Source of the DNA: UBA1181 sp045600225 | GTDB lineage: Bacteria > Bacteroidota > Bacteroidia > Bacteroidales > Paludibacteraceae | DNA length: 64,000 nucleotides | Direction: 5' to 3' | Assembly (NCBI GenBank): GCA_045600225.1 | Contig: JAZRXL010000068.1 | Span: forward strand, 13,142 to 77,141 | In this document: positions 34,469 through 42,414 of the stretch, piece by piece | Position numbering within the stretch: position 1 is the stretch's first letter | Layout of the letters: each line of letters begins with the position of its first letter | Made by a program: the position numbers and the translations under genes | Notes under the pieces: model-generated | What the model saw: only the letters and a program-made list of their open reading frames with translations | Databases searched by the model: none | Told to the model about the DNA's origin: nothing

Positions 34469-34975
34469 ATGGTACGAAAATTGTTTTTTTCAATTATCAT
34501 TTCTTTTGTGAGTTTCGCTGCGTTTTCACAAACGACAAAAATAGTGAAGCATACAAATGAAGAAGACATTTTTGAGTCTTTGACCAAGAAGGAAATCGGC
34601 AAAGGTTCTGTTTCGATTTCGCAAGACCCTAAAATGAGTGTCTTGCTGGATAAGAAGATTGCCGAGAATGAAGAAAAACAATATGTTACTTATTTAGGTT
34701 ACCGTGTTCAAGTCTATATGGGTAACAATCAGAAGCAATCTAAGAGCATTGCTTTGGAGCGTGAAAAGAAAATAAAAGATAAATATCCCGAATTGTCGTC
34801 CTATTTGACATTCTCTTCGCCTTTTTGGAAGTTGAGAGTGGGAGATTTTAGAACACATACGGACGCCCTTGTCCTATTGAAACAATTAGTTTCTGATTAT
34901 CCTGAATTGACAGGAGATATCTGTATTGTCAGAGATGAGGAGACACGTGATTTATCGTTGGAGGAAGCAAAATGA
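34469..34975 (+). CDS. SPOR domain-containing exported protein
   Basis: A 168-residue protein with a signal peptide (1-22, ending AAFSQ) and a C-terminal SPOR domain (about 80-150), seen as YRVQVYMGNNQ near its beginning and FWKLRVGDFRTHTDAL toward its end. SPOR domains bind glycan strands lacking stem peptides, usually at the division septum. It overlaps folE by 4 bases (ATGA), so the two are translationally coupled, although their functions look unrelated. Confidence 0.86.
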   Translation: MVRKLFFSIIISFVSFAAFSQTTKIVKHTNEEDIFESLTKKEIGKGSVSISQDPKMSVLLDKKIAENEEKQYVTYLGYRVQVYMGNNQKQSKSIALEREKKIKDKYPELSSYLTFSSPFWKLRVGDFRTHTDALVLLKQLVSDYPELTGDICIVRDEETRDLSLEEAK

Positions 34976-35589
34976 ACGAAGATTTAGAATTTAAGCCTTG
35001 GGATATCGCTAAATATCCCAGTAAAGAAATAACGGGGAAGATTGCCCCAATGATCTCTTCAATCATCGATACATTAGGTGAAGATGTCAACAGAGAGGGC
35101 CTTGTGAAGACTCCCGAAAGAGTCGCCAAGGCTATGCAGTTCTTGACATATGGTTATAAGATTGATCCTGCTGATGTTTTGAAATCTGCTATTTTCGAGG
35201 AAGAGTACCAACAGATGGTTATTGTAAAGGACATTGATTTCTTCTCTTTGTGCGAACACCACATGTTGCCTTTCTTTGGTAAGGCGCATGTTGCATATAT
35301 TCCAAATAAGAAAATTACCGGATTAAGTAAGATTGCTCGTGTGGTTGAAATCTATTCTAGAAGATTGCAGATACAAGAGCGTTTGACTACCCAGATAAAA
35401 GATTGTATTCAGAATACATTAGATCCTATGGGTGTGATGGTTGTTATTGAAGCACAACACATGTGTATGCAGATGAGGGGAATAGAGAAGATGCATTCCG
35501 TTACTACTACATCCGATTTTACAGGTGCGTTTAACACTGCGAAGACAAGAGAAGAGTTTATCAATCTAATTGGTAGAAAATCTCAATAA
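34972..35589 (+). CDS. folE: GTP cyclohydrolase I
   Basis: A 205-residue enzyme making 7,8-dihydroneopterin triphosphate from GTP, the first step to folate (or queuosine precursors). Zinc ligands are visible in CEHHMLPFFGKAHV and MCMQMRGI; KITGLSKIARVVEIYSRRLQ is the active-site helix. Normal length. Start overlaps the SPOR gene. A bidirectional terminator lies after it. Confidence 0.97.
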   Translation: MNEDLEFKPWDIAKYPSKEITGKIAPMISSIIDTLGEDVNREGLVKTPERVAKAMQFLTYGYKIDPADVLKSAIFEEEYQQMVIVKDIDFFSLCEHHMLPFFGKAHVAYIPNKKITGLSKIARVVEIYSRRLQIQERLTTQIKDCIQNTLDPMGVMVVIEAQHMCMQMRGIEKMHSVTTTSDFTGAFNTAKTREEFINLIGRKSQ

Positions 35590-35607
35590 GTTTTATGTGA
35601 AAAAAAG

Positions 35608-35639
35608 AAATCCCGGACCTGCATGGCTCGGGATTTTTT
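35608..35639. terminator. Bidirectional terminator between folE and the patatin gene
   Basis: AAATCCCG (35608-35615) pairs with CGGGATTT (35629-35636). There are Ts after it on the plus strand and a matching A-rich run before it, so the hairpin can end both convergent transcripts. Confidence 0.85.
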
Positions 35640-35659
35640 ATTTTGGTTTAGAAGTTGTT

Positions 35660-36508
35660 TTATATCTCGTAAAAGGCTTTGATATCGTTAAGTTTTGATT
35701 TGCAAATATCTCTGCCCATTTCGTATACAAGTCTCATCTTTTTCTCATTCTGTTCTATTCTTCCAATTGGAAGAACATCTTCAGGGTGTATAAGAAGTGT
35801 ATTCCCTTTTTTCTCTTGTTCTCCTATATAGTCCAGCTCTCTATTGTACATGATATGCCTATTCTCCATACAATCCGCTATGACAGGAATGTCTTTCAGC
35901 ATAAGGCGGATGATGGGCATTATGATTGGTTTTGTCTTTTTGAATCCTTGTGGTTGGGTAAGTACGACAATGTTCTTGTCGTATCCAAGAGACTGGAAAT
36001 ATTCAAGAGGAATAGAATCAGACATTCCTCCGTCTAAAAGTCTAAGTCCATCAATACATACAGGTTTAGAAACGATCGGAAGGGATGCCGAAGCTCTTAA
36101 CCAATCAATTTGTGTTTCATCAAGACTCTCTATCTTCCTATATACCGCCTCTCCCGTATCTACATTGGTACAAACAATGTGAAATTCCATCGGGTCCTTT
36201 TTGAAGGTCTCGTTGTCGAAAATGTCTAACTCATAGGGTAGGGTCCGGTAGCTAAAATCTGCATTTACCCAGTCTCCTGTTTTGAAGAGGGATTTCCATC
36301 CCATATAACGGTCATCGTTCTTAAAGGTGATGTTGTACCGTAAAGAACGCCCAATTTGATGGGATTTGTAGTTGCATCCAAATGTAGCACCTGCGGAGAC
36401 ACCGATAAGTCCATCGGGACGAATGCCATTTTCCATCATCTCGTCAATCACACCAGAGGAGAATAAACCCCTCATGCCTCCTCCTTCTAAAACAATTCCT
36501 TTTTTCAT
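35660..36508 (-). CDS. Patatin-like phospholipase
   Basis: A 282-residue cytosolic enzyme with the catalytic Ser-Asp dyad of patatins: oxyanion-hole GGGMRG (9-14), nucleophile S38 in GVSAG and aspartate in LDGGMSD. Family members hydrolyse phospholipids or other lipid esters; no signal peptide is visible. Last gene of an operon of five overlapping genes; its ATG overlaps the end of the CPBP gene by 4 bases. No terminator other than the bidirectional one. Confidence 0.9.
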   Translation of the reverse strand: MKKGIVLEGGGMRGLFSSGVIDEMMENGIRPDGLIGVSAGATFGCNYKSHQIGRSLRYNITFKNDDRYMGWKSLFKTGDWVNADFSYRTLPYELDIFDNETFKKDPMEFHIVCTNVDTGEAVYRKIESLDETQIDWLRASASLPIVSKPVCIDGLRLLDGGMSDSIPLEYFQSLGYDKNIVVLTQPQGFKKTKPIIMPIIRLMLKDIPVIADCMENRHIMYNRELDYIGEQEKKGNTLLIHPEDVLPIGRIEQNEKKMRLVYEMGRDICKSKLNDIKAFYEI

Positions 36509-37392
36509 ATAGCAATCCCTTTGGGTGTTTCTTTGATCTTATTCATTACGAAGCAGCCTCCTGCAAGTAGTAGTATGCTTACGATGCAAAGCAAGACATC
36601 TTCTTTACCAATCTCTTCTATCAATAACTTTTCGTTTGGATCGGTAGGGAAGAAGTATGTGTAGGTTATTATGATACCGTTGTTAAGGAAATGACAAGCC
36701 ATTGGGACAAGAATACTCTTACTCCAATAGAGGAAATAACCGAACAATGCACCCATAAGCATTCTTGGTATGAACCCGTAGAATTGGCAATGGATGGCGC
36801 TGAATAGTATTCCAGCACACCATATTGCGATGTGAATGTTTCCCGTGGTGTTCAATATGGATTTCTGAATTAATCCTCTGAATAACAATTCTTCACCAAC
36901 AGCAGGGATAAGTGCGATCACAATCAGATTGAATAGATAACCACCAAAGTTGTCCACTGCCAAAAATTGTTCTGCAAGGTCTCCGTTTTTCTTTTCCATC
37001 TCCTTCATCCATTCTTCTATGAATTGCCAGCTTTCAGGAAGCTTGATCTGCTCGTTTAGCATTGTTGTGAAATTTATAGAAGGAATGGCCGCAATAACAC
37101 AGATTATTGCAATGATATAGTATCTGTAGTTTGTTTGTTTTATAGAAAGATAACCTCTTGTCGAATTGCTTATCACATAGCACGCTACCAAAGGACCTGC
37201 AATGAATGTTCCGAATGCAGAACAAAATTGGAATATCTTTTGAGACATGATACCATTGCCCATTAGTTTCATCGCAAGAAGTCCCACGGTTGAGAATAGA
37301 GTGGCGCAGAATAGTATGATGAAGAAGGATATTAGGAATTTCGTAAAGGTATTGCTTTGAGCGAACATGCCTTTAATCATTGAATGTCTCAT
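36505..37392 (-). CDS. CPBP family intramembrane metalloprotease
   Basis: A 295-residue polytopic membrane protein with about eight helices. The Abi/CAAX-protease signature is intact: AVGEELLFRGLIQ (glutamates plus Arg) and later SAIHCQF and HFLNN with the metal/catalytic histidine and asparagine. Some members are bacteriocin self-immunity proteins, others act on prenylated peptides; no bacteriocin gene is near. Three in-frame ATGs at 37392, 37380 and 37368 are possible; I list the first. It overlaps recX by 20 bases at that start. Confidence 0.86.
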   Translation of the reverse strand: MRHSMIKGMFAQSNTFTKFLISFFIILFCATLFSTVGLLAMKLMGNGIMSQKIFQFCSAFGTFIAGPLVACYVISNSTRGYLSIKQTNYRYYIIAIICVIAAIPSINFTTMLNEQIKLPESWQFIEEWMKEMEKKNGDLAEQFLAVDNFGGYLFNLIVIALIPAVGEELLFRGLIQKSILNTTGNIHIAIWCAGILFSAIHCQFYGFIPRMLMGALFGYFLYWSKSILVPMACHFLNNGIIITYTYFFPTDPNEKLLIEEIGKEDVLLCIVSILLLAGGCFVMNKIKETPKGIAI

Positions 37393-37885
37393 ATTCGTCT
37401 GAACTGTTTATATTGTTTTCTGAAAATAGTTGGTTGATGTTTTGAAGGATCTTGTTACTTTCAAAACCTCTTCCAAGAGCAAAACGGAAAAGTTTCCCTT
37501 TTAGTTCGTACGAATTACGGGCTTTGACAGATTTTAGTTTGTTTTTTAGCAATTCGTATAACTGATCCTTGTATTTCTCTTCCGAAATGGATTCTAAAGC
37601 CTCCTTAATGTATTCGGAGGGTATTTTTTTGAGTTTTAGGTGGTTCCCGATTTTTAGTTTCCCCCAATGGGAAAGCGAGTGCTTGTCTTTTGCAAAGAAT
37701 AGGGCGTATCTTCTCTCGTCAATATATTTCTCTGAAATAAGGTACTGAATGATTTTCTTGCTGTCGGATTCTGATATTCCCCATTTGGTGAGTTTCTCCG
37801 TGCAAGAAAGTATGCATTGCTCAGAACGAGAGCAAAGTGCCGCTAGTTTGCTGAGGGCTTCGTTGTATGTTATCTCCTTTTGCAT
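37373..37885 (-). CDS. recX: Regulatory protein RecX
   Basis: A 170-residue all-helical protein in the RecX family, which binds RecA filaments and dampens recombination. Visible segments include YNEALSKLAALCSRSEQC, DERRYALFFAKDKHSLSHWGKLKI and the repeat FRFALGRGFE near the end, matching the three-helix RecX repeats. It starts 16 bases before the prmC stop and runs into the CPBP gene. recA is not in the window. Confidence 0.85.
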   Translation of the reverse strand: MQKEITYNEALSKLAALCSRSEQCILSCTEKLTKWGISESDSKKIIQYLISEKYIDERRYALFFAKDKHSLSHWGKLKIGNHLKLKKIPSEYIKEALESISEEKYKDQLYELLKNKLKSVKARNSYELKGKLFRFALGRGFESNKILQNINQLFSENNINSSDEYETFND

Positions 37886-38715
37886 CGTATCATTCGTTCT
37901 TTACCATTGGAATCCTTTCTGATGGTAATGTCCTTGTAACCATATTGTTCAAGCATTTCTTTCGTCTCTGCGCCTAATAGCGCATTGATTTCAAAAAACA
38001 GTAACCCGTCATTTCCCAAATGCGTTTGACCATATTCGGCTATCTTTCTATAAAACAGTAGAGGATCCTCATTTTCAACGAACAATGCCAAATGAGGTTC
38101 GTGTTCCAATACGTTTTTATGCATAGACGATTTCTCTTTTTGCATTATGTATGGGGGATTGCTAACGATCACCTGAAAGGTATTCGTATCCTTCTTTGGA
38201 TTTAGAATATCGTCGTGAATGAAGTGGACACACGCATTGTTCTTCACCATGTTCTCTTTTGCTGTTTCAAGAGCCATTTCGGATACGTCCATTGCGGAAA
38301 TGTCAGTTTGGGGCAACTCTTTTTTCAGACTGATGGCAATACATCCACTGCCTGTTCCTATATCTAAAATACTTGTAGTATTTGGGCATTCTGCGATAAT
38401 CCAATCAACTAATTCTTCCGTCTCTGGTCGTGGTATCAGCACATTGGGATTGACTGTAAATGTGAGTCCATGAAACTCAGCTTCTCTCATTATGTATTGA
38501 AGAGGTTCACCGTCCTTTAATCGTTCTGTGATTTGAAGCAGTTGCTTTTGCTGAGCATCTCCCCATAGTTCATCACCTTTGATGAGTAAGGTGGTCATAT
38601 TACAGTTTAGTATCTTTTGCAAGATAGTGTAATACAAAGCCTTTGTCTCGTTCTCCTCATAGAGATGGCCGAGTTTGTTGCGGAAAAGTGAGAGATTGGT
38701 GTTTATATAGTTCAT
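37870..38715 (-). CDS. prmC: Release factor glutamine methyltransferase
   Basis: A 281-residue SAM-dependent enzyme that methylates the GGQ glutamine of release factors 1 and 2. It has the helical N-terminal domain, the IPRPETEELVDWI substrate segment, the SAM-binding LDIGTGSGCIAI and the catalytic NPPYI. Full length. Second gene of its operon, overlapping the AI-2E family transporter by 4 bases (ATGA). Confidence 0.95.
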   Translation of the reverse strand: MNYINTNLSLFRNKLGHLYEENETKALYYTILQKILNCNMTTLLIKGDELWGDAQQKQLLQITERLKDGEPLQYIMREAEFHGLTFTVNPNVLIPRPETEELVDWIIAECPNTTSILDIGTGSGCIAISLKKELPQTDISAMDVSEMALETAKENMVKNNACVHFIHDDILNPKKDTNTFQVIVSNPPYIMQKEKSSMHKNVLEHEPHLALFVENEDPLLFYRKIAEYGQTHLGNDGLLFFEINALLGAETKEMLEQYGYKDITIRKDSNGKERMIRCKRR

Positions 38716-39839
38716 TGTCTTAACAACTCGATTATTTCAGGGTCTTCTGAGTTTTTGCTCTTTTGATAGTTTTCGTTTACACTTTTTAGAATGTATCGTT
38801 TGTAATACGATATCATCAGAGTTGTGGTTGGTAGCGCAATGATTAAGCCAATGACGCCAAACAACATTCCGAAAATAGACAAGGATAATAATATTATAGC
38901 TGCGTTGAGCCCCATTTGTTTACCCATGATTTTAGGAACTAAAAGACCATCTTGGATACCTTGTATTGCAACAAAAACGATGAGAAGGGCAAGTAGTGAG
39001 TATACGGGAGATGTGCCAGTTTCTATGGCGTGAACCAACATTAGAAGTATGCAAGGTGGGATTCCAATGACTTGCATATAGGGCACGATATTCAATAGTC
39101 CGACAATAATTCCCATGAAGATGGCGATAGGCATATTGATGATGGAAAACCCGATAGAAAATAGGATAGAGACAATCATAACGACGATGAATTGGCCTCT
39201 ATAATAGTTGTTCATGCCTTGTTCCAAGTCTTGCATAAGAGTAGAGACGAAAATCTGGTATTTTTCTGGGATAAGGCCAATGAAATGATTGGTAATGGTG
39301 TTGTAGTCTTTCAATATGAAGAAGAGGTAGAGGACGGAAAGGAATAGTGTGAATATATGTCCAACCACACTCCAAGAACCACTTAAAAGGGTGGAGAAGT
39401 GAGATGAGAAAGCCATCAAGTTCTCCGGGTTAAGGAATTCTGAATTTTTTATTTCAAGAAGTATATCTTGAAGTAATATTTGCCAGTAGGAATTGTCATT
39501 TATTTTGTCACTTGTTATGACTTGTAGCAAAACATCTTTAAATATGGCTAACTCAGATAAAAGAGTAGGGACAAGGAAGTATAAAAGGGTACCGATTAAA
39601 GCAAATATGAGAGTAAGAATAAGCAATACGGCAACAGTCCTGTTCTTTATCTTCGCCTTTTCTTGGGCCAATACTACAAGGGGATGTAGTAGGTAGGCAA
39701 TGAGCCATGCAATGAAAAATGGTAACAGGACAGGAGATAAGTATCTGAACAATAATACGATAGAAATACCAATGAGTGCGTATATCGTAATTCTTACCGT
39801 TCTGTCAAGAGTAAATGGTTTTGAAAAAGGATGACTCAT
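38712..39839 (-). CDS. AI-2E family transporter
   Basis: A 375-residue membrane protein of the AI-2E/UPF0118 family with paired N-terminal helices (about 15-60), a soluble stretch and a C-terminal helix bundle holding the PNIVPYMQVIG-like motif NIVPYMQVIGIPPC. Some members export the quorum signal AI-2; others are Na+/H+ antiporters, so the function is uncertain. First gene of a five-gene operon, with a TATCTTTG box (39893-39900, minus strand) and CAA at 39924-39926. Confidence 0.88.
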   Translation of the reverse strand: MSHPFSKPFTLDRTVRITIYALIGISIVLLFRYLSPVLLPFFIAWLIAYLLHPLVVLAQEKAKIKNRTVAVLLILTLIFALIGTLLYFLVPTLLSELAIFKDVLLQVITSDKINDNSYWQILLQDILLEIKNSEFLNPENLMAFSSHFSTLLSGSWSVVGHIFTLFLSVLYLFFILKDYNTITNHFIGLIPEKYQIFVSTLMQDLEQGMNNYYRGQFIVVMIVSILFSIGFSIINMPIAIFMGIIVGLLNIVPYMQVIGIPPCILLMLVHAIETGTSPVYSLLALLIVFVAIQGIQDGLLVPKIMGKQMGLNAAIILLSLSIFGMLFGVIGLIIALPTTTLMISYYKRYILKSVNENYQKSKNSEDPEIIELLRQ

Positions 39840-39851
39840 ATATAAATTTTC

Positions 39852-39882
39852 TTTGTTTTAATTGTTGGTAAATCTAATTTTG
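39852..39882 (+). promoter_or_regulatory. Promoter of the acidic-protein/rsmI genes
   Basis: TTTG (39852-39855), 19 bases, TAATTTTG (39875-39882). It overlaps the divergent promoter of the AI-2E operon. Confidence 0.65.
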
Positions 39883-39892
39883 TATATCTTTA

Positions 39893-39926
39893 CAAAGATA
39901 AAATTTTATTAGAAATTTTGTGTCAA
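39893..39926 (-). promoter_or_regulatory. Divergent promoter of the AI-2E/prmC/recX operon
   Basis: Minus-strand TATCTTTG (39893-39900) with TTG (39924-39926) 23 bases upstream. The -33 element overlaps the first codon region of the plus-strand gene. Confidence 0.5.
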
Positions 39927-39927
39927 A

Positions 39928-40629
39928 ATGGATAACAAAGACTTTGTAAATCTTTTGCTTAAAGAGATTAAGGAGATGAGTCTTCTATGTGAGTCTCTTT
40001 CGAAGATAGAGGAGATACCATTCCCATTGTTAAGTTTATCGAAAGAGAAGGTCGATTCCATGTCCTCGATTTTGAATGAGTTGATGAATCAGAACTCGTC
40101 AAAATCAGCTTGTGACACAGTCCTTGAAAAGGAGCGGGATAGTGACCCAGTTCCATCGGTAGAGGTAGAAGAAGATAGTTCGAAATGTGAATTAGAATTA
40201 GGTGAAGAGGACCAAAAATCTAAAAAATCTAAAAAAGAGTTAGAAAAAGAGGAAGTGCCCGATTTTGGCATAGTTCTTGTACAAGATGATGTAGAGAGTC
40301 AGGGAGAAGCGGAAACATCTTGTTTAGAGGCTTCGGAAGAGGTTGTGAAACAAGAAAAGAAGAAAGAAGTTTCTGCTCGAATTCCTGTCCGAAACGCTTC
40401 AGCAGAAAGTCGTTTTGTGAAAAGTTTGAAGTTGTGTTTGGGAGATAAGTTTCGTTATAAAAAGGAGTTGTTTGGAGATGATATGGATTTGCTGAACCAA
40501 ACCATGAAGGAGTTGGATCAGCTACACTCATTGGAGGAAGCTTTTGCTTATATAGAGCGTTTCGATTGGAGTGAAGAAAATCCAGCCGTCGAAGATTTCT
40601 TGAATTTGTTACAGAGTCGATTCTCATGA
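39928..40629 (+). CDS. Acidic protein of unknown function
   Basis: A 233-residue protein I cannot name. The N-terminal 50 residues are helical, the centre (55-145) is very acidic with Glu/Asp/Ser/Lys repeats and looks disordered, and the C-terminal 75 residues (RFVKSLKLCLGDKFRYKKELF and FAYIERFDW-SEENPAVEDFLNLL) form a conserved-looking helical domain that I associate with uncharacterised Bacteroidetes proteins. No signal peptide. Its last four bases overlap rsmI, indicating coupled translation. Confidence 0.75.
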   Translation: MDNKDFVNLLLKEIKEMSLLCESLSKIEEIPFPLLSLSKEKVDSMSSILNELMNQNSSKSACDTVLEKERDSDPVPSVEVEEDSSKCELELGEEDQKSKKSKKELEKEEVPDFGIVLVQDDVESQGEAETSCLEASEEVVKQEKKKEVSARIPVRNASAESRFVKSLKLCLGDKFRYKKELFGDDMDLLNQTMKELDQLHSLEEAFAYIERFDWSEENPAVEDFLNLLQSRFS

Positions 40630-41369
40630 AAGAAAGCACTTTCGGCAAGTTGTATTTAGTGCCTACTCCTGTTGGTAACATGGAGGATATGACATTTCGT
40701 GCTATACGAGTCTTGAAAGAAGTCGATTTGATTTTAGCAGAGGATACTCGTACTTCCAGTGTCTTGTTGAAACATTTCCAAATAGAGAATAAACTGATCT
40801 CTCATCATAAGTTCAATGAGCATAAGACTGTTGGAGGTGTTGTGGAGAGACTGAAAAGAGGTGAAAATATAGCCTTGATTTCAGATGCGGGAACGCCTGC
40901 GATATCTGATCCTGGTTTCCTTCTTTCCCGTGCATGTGTTGAGGCTGGTGTTGAAATTGAGTGTCTGCCAGGTGCAACTGCCTTCGTTCCGGCATTGGTA
41001 GATTCAGGATTGCCGAATGATAAATTTTGTTTCGAAGGTTTTCTTCCGCAAAAGAAAGGCAGACAGACGCGCTTAAAAGAACTGGAGCAAGAAGATAGAA
41101 CTGTTATTATATATGAATCCCCCTTCCGGTTGGTAAAAACTCTGAGTCAATTGATAGAGGTGATGGGAGAGGCAAGGAGAGTCTCTGTAACGAGAGAGAT
41201 ATCCAAGGTTCATGAAGAGACGGTTAGAGGTACTTTGAAAGAAGTAAAAGAACACTTTGAGCAGAATGATCCTAAGGGTGAAATTGTGATGGTGTTGGAA
41301 GGAAAAGAAAAGGTAAAGGAGAAGAAGCATAAGTATGATGATGTAGACGAAGAGGATAGTGATGAGTGA
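40626..41369 (+). CDS. rsmI: 16S rRNA (cytidine-2'-O)-methyltransferase
   Basis: A 247-residue enzyme that 2'-O-methylates C1402 of 16S rRNA. The tetrapyrrole-methylase fold starts KLYLVPTPVGNMEDMTFRAIRVL, then EDTRTS, SDAGTPAISDPG and the LPGATAFVPAL loop. The tail is charged (KEKVKEKKHKYDDVDEEDSDE) and longer than needed. Full-length core. Overlaps the acidic-protein gene by 4 bases. Confidence 0.94.
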   Translation: MKESTFGKLYLVPTPVGNMEDMTFRAIRVLKEVDLILAEDTRTSSVLLKHFQIENKLISHHKFNEHKTVGGVVERLKRGENIALISDAGTPAISDPGFLLSRACVEAGVEIECLPGATAFVPALVDSGLPNDKFCFEGFLPQKKGRQTRLKELEQEDRTVIIYESPFRLVKTLSQLIEVMGEARRVSVTREISKVHEETVRGTLKEVKEHFEQNDPKGEIVMVLEGKEKVKEKKHKYDDVDEEDSDE

Positions 41370-41432
41370 AGATGTTGCTTCGACTATTATAATAACTGAT
41401 CATAAATAATTAATAATTTAAAATAAAAAGAA

Positions 41433-42287
41433 ATGAAAAAAGTATTATTCTTCGGTGCTTGTGTTGCTTTGATGGCAACATCATGTAACCAAAAAGAGAT
41501 TGACAGATTGAATCATCAAGTTGATTCTATCAGCAAAGAGAAGGAATTGGTTGAAGAGGAGATGAACAACTACTTGGAGATGATCCAAGAGGTTCAATCT
41601 AACTTCAGCACAATCAAGAGCGCTGAGTTGGGTATCATTGAAGAGACTGCTGGTGCAGAAGGTGTAAATTCTGATACTAAGGCTAAACTTCAACAAGATT
41701 TCCAAACTATTTCTGAGGCTATCCGCGCAAATCGTGAGAAGATCGCTTCTTTGGATTCAGCTTTGGCTCAAGCAAAAGGAAACGCTGCTTACTTCCGTGG
41801 ATTGGTTAGCGGTTTGCAAAGAGATTTGAAGCAAAGCGAGGCAACTTTGAAGGATATGCAAGCAAAGTTGGCTGCTAAGGATGTTAAGATCGCTTCTTTG
41901 GATAGTACAGTTGCTAACTTGAACTATCTTCAAGATTCAGTTCTTAGAGTTAACGAGCAACAATTTGCTGCTATGCAAGCACAAGATGCTGAGTTGAACA
42001 CAGCTTACTACTTCATCGCTGATAAGAATACTATCAAGGATAAAGGTTTGAAGGCTAAATTGTTAACTTCTGCTAACATCAATACTAGCTACTTTACTAA
42101 GATTGATATTCGTGAGGTTTCTGAGATCGACTTGGGTTCTCCTAAGGCTTTCGTTTTGACTTCTCACCCAATCAACTCTTACACTATCAACAAGAAGTCT
42201 GATGCTGATAAGAACTTGGTATTGAAGATTACTAACTACAGCGCATTCTGGTCAAACACTCACAAGTTGATCATCCAAGTTAAGTAA
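41433..42287 (+). CDS. Coiled-coil lipoprotein of unknown function
   Basis: A 284-residue lipoprotein: lipobox at LMATSC (Cys 18), then coiled coils (20-60 and 85-190) and a compact C-terminal domain (about 195-284, DINTSYFTKIDIREVSEID ... LVLKITNYSAFW). It is probably anchored in the outer or inner membrane by its lipid. No named family recognised. Transcribed alone: a long spacer upstream and a strong bidirectional hairpin downstream. Confidence 0.78.
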   Translation: MKKVLFFGACVALMATSCNQKEIDRLNHQVDSISKEKELVEEEMNNYLEMIQEVQSNFSTIKSAELGIIEETAGAEGVNSDTKAKLQQDFQTISEAIRANREKIASLDSALAQAKGNAAYFRGLVSGLQRDLKQSEATLKDMQAKLAAKDVKIASLDSTVANLNYLQDSVLRVNEQQFAAMQAQDAELNTAYYFIADKNTIKDKGLKAKLLTSANINTSYFTKIDIREVSEIDLGSPKAFVLTSHPINSYTINKKSDADKNLVLKITNYSAFWSNTHKLIIQVK

Positions 42288-42309
42288 TTTTTATTCTGAT
42301 ATAAGAAAA

Positions 42310-42345
42310 GGGGCGCGTCAAATCTATGTTTGACGCGCCCCTATT
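42310..42345. terminator. GC-rich bidirectional terminator
   Basis: A perfect 13-pair stem, GGGGCGCGTCAAA with TTTGACGCGCCCC, around TCTATG. Minus-strand reading ends in TTTTCTT, plus-strand in TATTTCTT. It separates the lipoprotein gene from the convergent topB. Confidence 0.85.
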
Positions 42346-42414
42346 TCTTGTAAAATACGAAAGATGAAAGGTGTATTGGAAGTTATTCAGAAAAATACTT
42401 TTCTCGTTTTCTGA

